Below are positions 18,439-21,179 of a stretch of 21,179 nucleotides of DNA, piece after piece (the stretch's first letter is position 1; every line of letters begins with the position of its first letter). This DNA comes from Saprospiraceae bacterium (GTDB lineage Bacteria; Bacteroidota; Bacteroidia; Chitinophagales; Saprospiraceae), in NCBI GenBank assembly GCA_016710115.1, contig JADJLN010000022.1, positions 1-21,179 of the forward strand, given 5' to 3'. The notes beneath the pieces are model-generated. The model did not search any database, was not told the DNA's origin, and saw nothing but the letters and a program-made list of their open reading frames with translations. A program made the translations under genes and the position numbers.

Positions 18439-18461
18439 CGGCTTCTGTTAAAGGAAGTCAG

Positions 18462-19552
18462 ATGAAACATCCCCCCCAAGTATCGCAGGACCTTTGGCCA
18501 CCTTATCCTGCGAACAAACAGGAACCGTGTTTATCCACCGAGGGGAATCTTTTATTCATTTAGCATGGTGACGATAAAACTATGTCTTCCTTATTAACCA
18601 TTTGAGCTTGTTTCAGGTGAGTCTCAGCCGGAATGATGGTTTTCTTGCCGAATCAGACGATTGAAGATGGGGGGTATCAGGCATCCCCGTATGATGGCGC
18701 CAATCTTGGTGCGTATTCCAGAAACCATGAAGTGAAATATGATCAGGTATCTGTTTTATCATGGTGGGTGACAAACCGGATTAAAGAAGTACAGACACTT
18801 TTTGTCTTCCCTGGGCTTTTTTGGGCGGCGCGGTTGAAGACAGTGTGTACTGCTGGGTTTTCCTTTATGCCCGGCAAATGGTTCATCATTATTAGCATTG
18901 GTATGCGCTTTTCTTTACGGATTCCTCACCATTCCACGGATCACGAAAACAGAAGTGCTCCAGTTGAACAGATACAAGAACAAAGGGATCAATTCCTGCC
19001 CGGAAGCCGTTCAGGAACCTTTTGATCCGTTCTGTCATGTGGAAGGTTGGGTACTATGTGTATCTGCTCGTATTGCCCATGTTACTTACACCACCTGTGT
19101 CACCGTGGTTTACGTTGATCTGTTTTCTGACCGCGTGTTGCGTTCACAGCTTCCTGCTGGGGATGATCTTTCAGACAGCTCACGTGATGCCTTCACCCGA
19201 CTTTCCCAAGCCTGGCGAAAGCGGTAATCTGGAAAACAACTGGGCGGTACATCGGCTGTATGCAACGAACGCCCTACGCCCTGAGCCCCCGATTTTTACT
19301 TTGGTTTTGTCGGTGGTTTGAATTTTCAGGTCCGAACACCATCTGTTCCCGAACATCTGCCATGTCCATTACAAACGGATATCGAAGATCGTGAAAGAGA
19401 CAGCGCTGGAATTTCGGTCTGCCATTATCATTCACAGAAAATTTCACGGATGCCGTGCGAGGCCCATCTTCATATTCTGAAGAGACACTTGGACACGGGA
19501 TCATTTGCCGGTCCCTGCAGGGGTTCATCTGGAAGAAATGCGCTCCGTTTAA
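18462..19552 (+). pseudogene. Membrane fatty-acid (acyl-CoA/acyl-lipid) desaturase, frame-disrupted and damaged in the middle
   Basis: This is a di-iron membrane desaturase that introduces double bonds into acyl chains. The start is ATG 18462 (MKHPP, then KYRRTF in the next frame). A first His-box region reads DGANLGAYSRNHEV (about 18682-18730). It resembles HDGANHGAYSRNH but with the key histidines changed. The second box (HxxHH) is not recognisable, and the segment before LYGFLTIPRITKTEVLQLNR (about 18913-18972) is short, so bases may be missing. The second half is good: FLLGMIFQTAHVM, FPKPGESGNLENNWAVHRLY, then GGLNFQV. An extra C near 19333 separates this from EHHLFPNICHVHY. The third box QVEHH is therefore at 19327-19342. 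Reading on gives KIVKETALEF, HLHILKR and a tail EEMRSV with stop at 19550-19552. The length of about 363 residues is normal. A promoter-like element precedes it. Confidence 0.75.
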
Positions 19553-19732
19553 CACCATTATTATTCACACCTCCTCGTTCTCGTTACTTTTTCCTGCAAG
19601 CGGCGTTTCTGGATCTGACAAAAGAGTCATCCATTCAGCTCTGCGACCGGACCGCCCGAAGCTCTCCGGATCTGTTCCGGACCATTCCTGCCGGGACGGC
19701 CGGGCCTGAGGCGGCTCATTTTAAGCAGTTTT

Positions 19733-21027
19733 ATGAAAGATCAAACAACTTCGCGGATTTCGAGCGTAAACCATCCCCCTCGTCACGCACACTCATGCCG
19801 ATGGTACCAATTCCGGCAGACCCCAGCAGGACGGATCCCGATTCAGAGGGGACATCTCGTGGCTCAGGTAAGAAATTCAAAAAAAGCACGAGAGATCCCT
19901 ACCAGAGTTCATCCGAGGCAGCACTTCCCAAGCAAGAAGTAGAAGCTCCTGTTCTCCTCATTACTTACCTGATGAACTGAACCTTCACCCGGCGTTGCAG
20001 AGGGTCATCGCAGCAAAAGGGTACACACGGCACCCATCGGGATCAGGCTATTGAACTTACGGATGGCCCGACGGACATTCTTGGAATTGCCCAGACCGGT
20101 GCTGGAAAAACAGCCGCTTTCCTGATCCCTATGATCCAGATGTGGCTGGAAGACCCGGATTTCCCATCATACGGATTGCCGTTCCTGCCCGGGAACTGGC
20201 ACTTCAGGTAGAGGATGAATTCCGGAGGACTCTAAAGGAGCATGAATATGTTTCTGCCACCTTTATCAGTGGTGAGGTAGTGTCAATGCTGACGTGCGCA
20301 AACTGCAACAGGGACACCACCTGATCGTCGCCCCTCCCACGGCCGTCTGCTCGACCTCACGCGGCGTCCAGGCGCTCAATCTACGCCCGTTCACGACTCT
20401 TGTTCTGGACGAGTTTGACCGGATGTAGATATGGGCTTATCCATGATGTCAAGAAAATCATCGAGATGATCACTAACCGGCACCAGACCATGTTGTTCTC
20501 GGCCCACGCTCGATAAAAGGACAGGAGCCGTACATTCGGGGTAACCCCTCGGCGACCCTGTCGCATTTTAAGTCCATTCTGGCAATCAGACAGCCGAACA
20601 CATCGAACAGGACGTCCATCCGAGATCGAACCGAGGATGGGCCCGTGCAAACCCTTGAAAATCTCCTGCCCAAGCCGGAGTTTGAAAAATCACGAGGTGT
20701 TCCTCGAAACCAAACTTCAGGTTGACCGCCTGACAACCAAACTGGTGCGTTCCAGATTCGAGGCGCAACAGATCCTTGGCAACAAATCTGAGAGCCAGCG
20801 TCAGCGAGCACTCGAAGCATTCCCGCTCGGTCGCTCACCCATCTGGTCGCATTGATGTCGCTGCTCGCGGATTAACCATCAGTGACGTCACACCCGTGAT
20901 CAGCTTTGAGACTCCGAAGACCTTTGACAGCTACATTCACCCGGATCGGCCGTACAGGTCAGGCTGGCAAGCAGGCAAGACCTTCACCTTCGTTGAAGGG
21001 TTGTCAACTAGGGTGGACACCCGATGA
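19733..21027 (+). pseudogene. DEAD-box ATP-dependent RNA helicase (RhlE-like), frame-disrupted
   Basis: This is an ATP-dependent RNA remodelling enzyme of superfamily 2. ATG at 19733 is the chosen start. A basic, Ser/Arg-rich N-terminus with KKFKKSTRDPYQ and EAALPKQEVEAP precedes the Q-motif region, with LPDELNLHPALQRVIAAKGY at about 19966-20023. Motif I is GIAQTGAGKTAAF (20083-20121) and motif Ia is PARELALQVEDEF. Motif Ib is corrupted near 20335. Motif II is VLDEFDRM (20402-20425), DEFD rather than DEAD. Then come a corrupted SAT motif (about 20495), FLETKLQVDRLTTKLV, QILGNKSESQRQRALEAF, IDVAARGLTISDVT (motif V), ETPKTFDSYIH, and a scrambled HRIGRTG motif near 20938-20960. The frame ends soon after KTFTFVEG, at TGA 21025-21027. 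At least eight frame changes occur. The reconstructed length is about 430 residues. The strong terminator 16 bases further on supports the gene end. Confidence 0.85.
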
Positions 21028-21042
21028 TCTTCATCATTCTGC

Positions 21043-21083
21043 AGACCGGAAGTCACTTGTTGGCTTCCGGTCTCTTTACTTTA
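21043..21083 (+). terminator. Rho-independent terminator after the helicase gene
   Basis: AGACCGGAAG (21043-21052) and CTTCCGGTCT (21064-21073) form a perfect 10-bp stem with an 11-base loop. T-rich CTTTACTTTAT follows. It lies 16 bases after the helicase stop and 27 bases before the next gene's start codon, cleanly separating the two units. Confidence 0.8.
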
Positions 21084-21109
21084 TAGCCCTGAGAATCAAA
21101 TTCTACACA

Positions 21110-21179
21110 ATGAGAAACCACCTCATTCCCGCTGCTATTGCCGGTGTCGTCCTCCTCGTTTTCAGTGTGGGTATTCTGT
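21110..21179 (+). CDS. Start of a membrane or secreted protein, cut by the window end
   Basis: ATG at 21110 opens MRNHLIPAAIAGVVLLVFSV and runs off the window after 23 codons. A short positive start followed by a hydrophobic stretch fits a first transmembrane helix or a signal peptide. It follows the helicase terminator, so it is a separate transcription unit. No family can be named from so little sequence. Confidence 0.5.
   Translation, partial: MRNHLIPAAIAGVVLLVFSVGIL

Noticed and set aside
17868..18479. 203-codon open frame on the minus strand
   Set aside because: It overlaps the OxyR-type gene, whose conserved motifs, including the C-x8-C pair, are on the plus strand.
1..21179. Mobile element or phage as the cause of gene disruption
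   Set aside because: No transposase, integrase, terminal inverted repeats or target duplications were seen. The disruptions are single-base shifts.

Overview
The window looks like a chromosomal segment of a Bacteroidota bacterium, probably of the Saprospiria/Chitinophagia type. The main evidence is two secreted proteins with type IX secretion (T9SS) features: a type A-like sorting tail, and a type B (gliding-motility-associated) C-terminal domain. Supporting evidence is a TAnnTTTG-like promoter element, AT-rich ribosome-binding regions, and lineage-typical versions of TrkH, the E2-like acyltransferase and a small membrane protein. I saw no phage, IS, CRISPR, tRNA or rRNA. The gene content is housekeeping and metabolic.

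The dominant fact is that almost every gene is broken by single-base insertions and deletions plus scattered substitutions. Most genes can only be read by hopping frames, so coordinates below describe reconstructed genes. Several shifts lie in homopolymers (for example an 8-G run near 7357, missing G's near 7292 and 7797, and a missing C near 1643). One island, about 9.12-11.93 kb, is clean. It covers the 3' parts of two convergent, unrelated genes. Disruption therefore follows position rather than gene, which points to uneven sequence polishing more than biological decay, though the sequence alone cannot exclude pseudogenes.

Layout: (1) 1-1146, 3' part of a CPA2-type cation:proton antiporter. 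(2) About 1561-2767, a secreted T9SS protein. (3) 2967-5406, a TrkH-TrkA potassium uptake operon. (4) 5407-6225, no recognised gene. (5) 6226-6948, a lipoprotein. (6) 7072-10461, a two-gene operon of a ThDP-dependent 2-hydroxyacyl-CoA lyase-like enzyme (HACL2/ILVBL type) and a YdiF-type CoA-transferase. (7) 12723-10520 (minus), a large T9SS type B surface protein. (8) 14947-13533 (minus), a lone E2-type acyltransferase and a small membrane protein with a terminator. (9) 14948-16570, unresolved coding remnants. (10) 16942-16571 (minus), a cupin-like secreted protein. (11) A/C-rich low-complexity repeats, then an OxyR-type regulator with both redox cysteines (17485-18405). (12) 18462-19552, a fatty-acid desaturase. 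(13) 19733-21027, a DEAD-box RNA helicase with a good terminator. (14) The start of a membrane or secreted protein at the right edge.

Functionally, the left end handles monovalent cations (H+ antiport and K+ import). The centre is an acyl-CoA metabolic pair. The right end mixes lipid desaturation, peroxide sensing and RNA remodelling. No clearly novel system is visible. The most interesting biology is the lyase/CoA-transferase pair.
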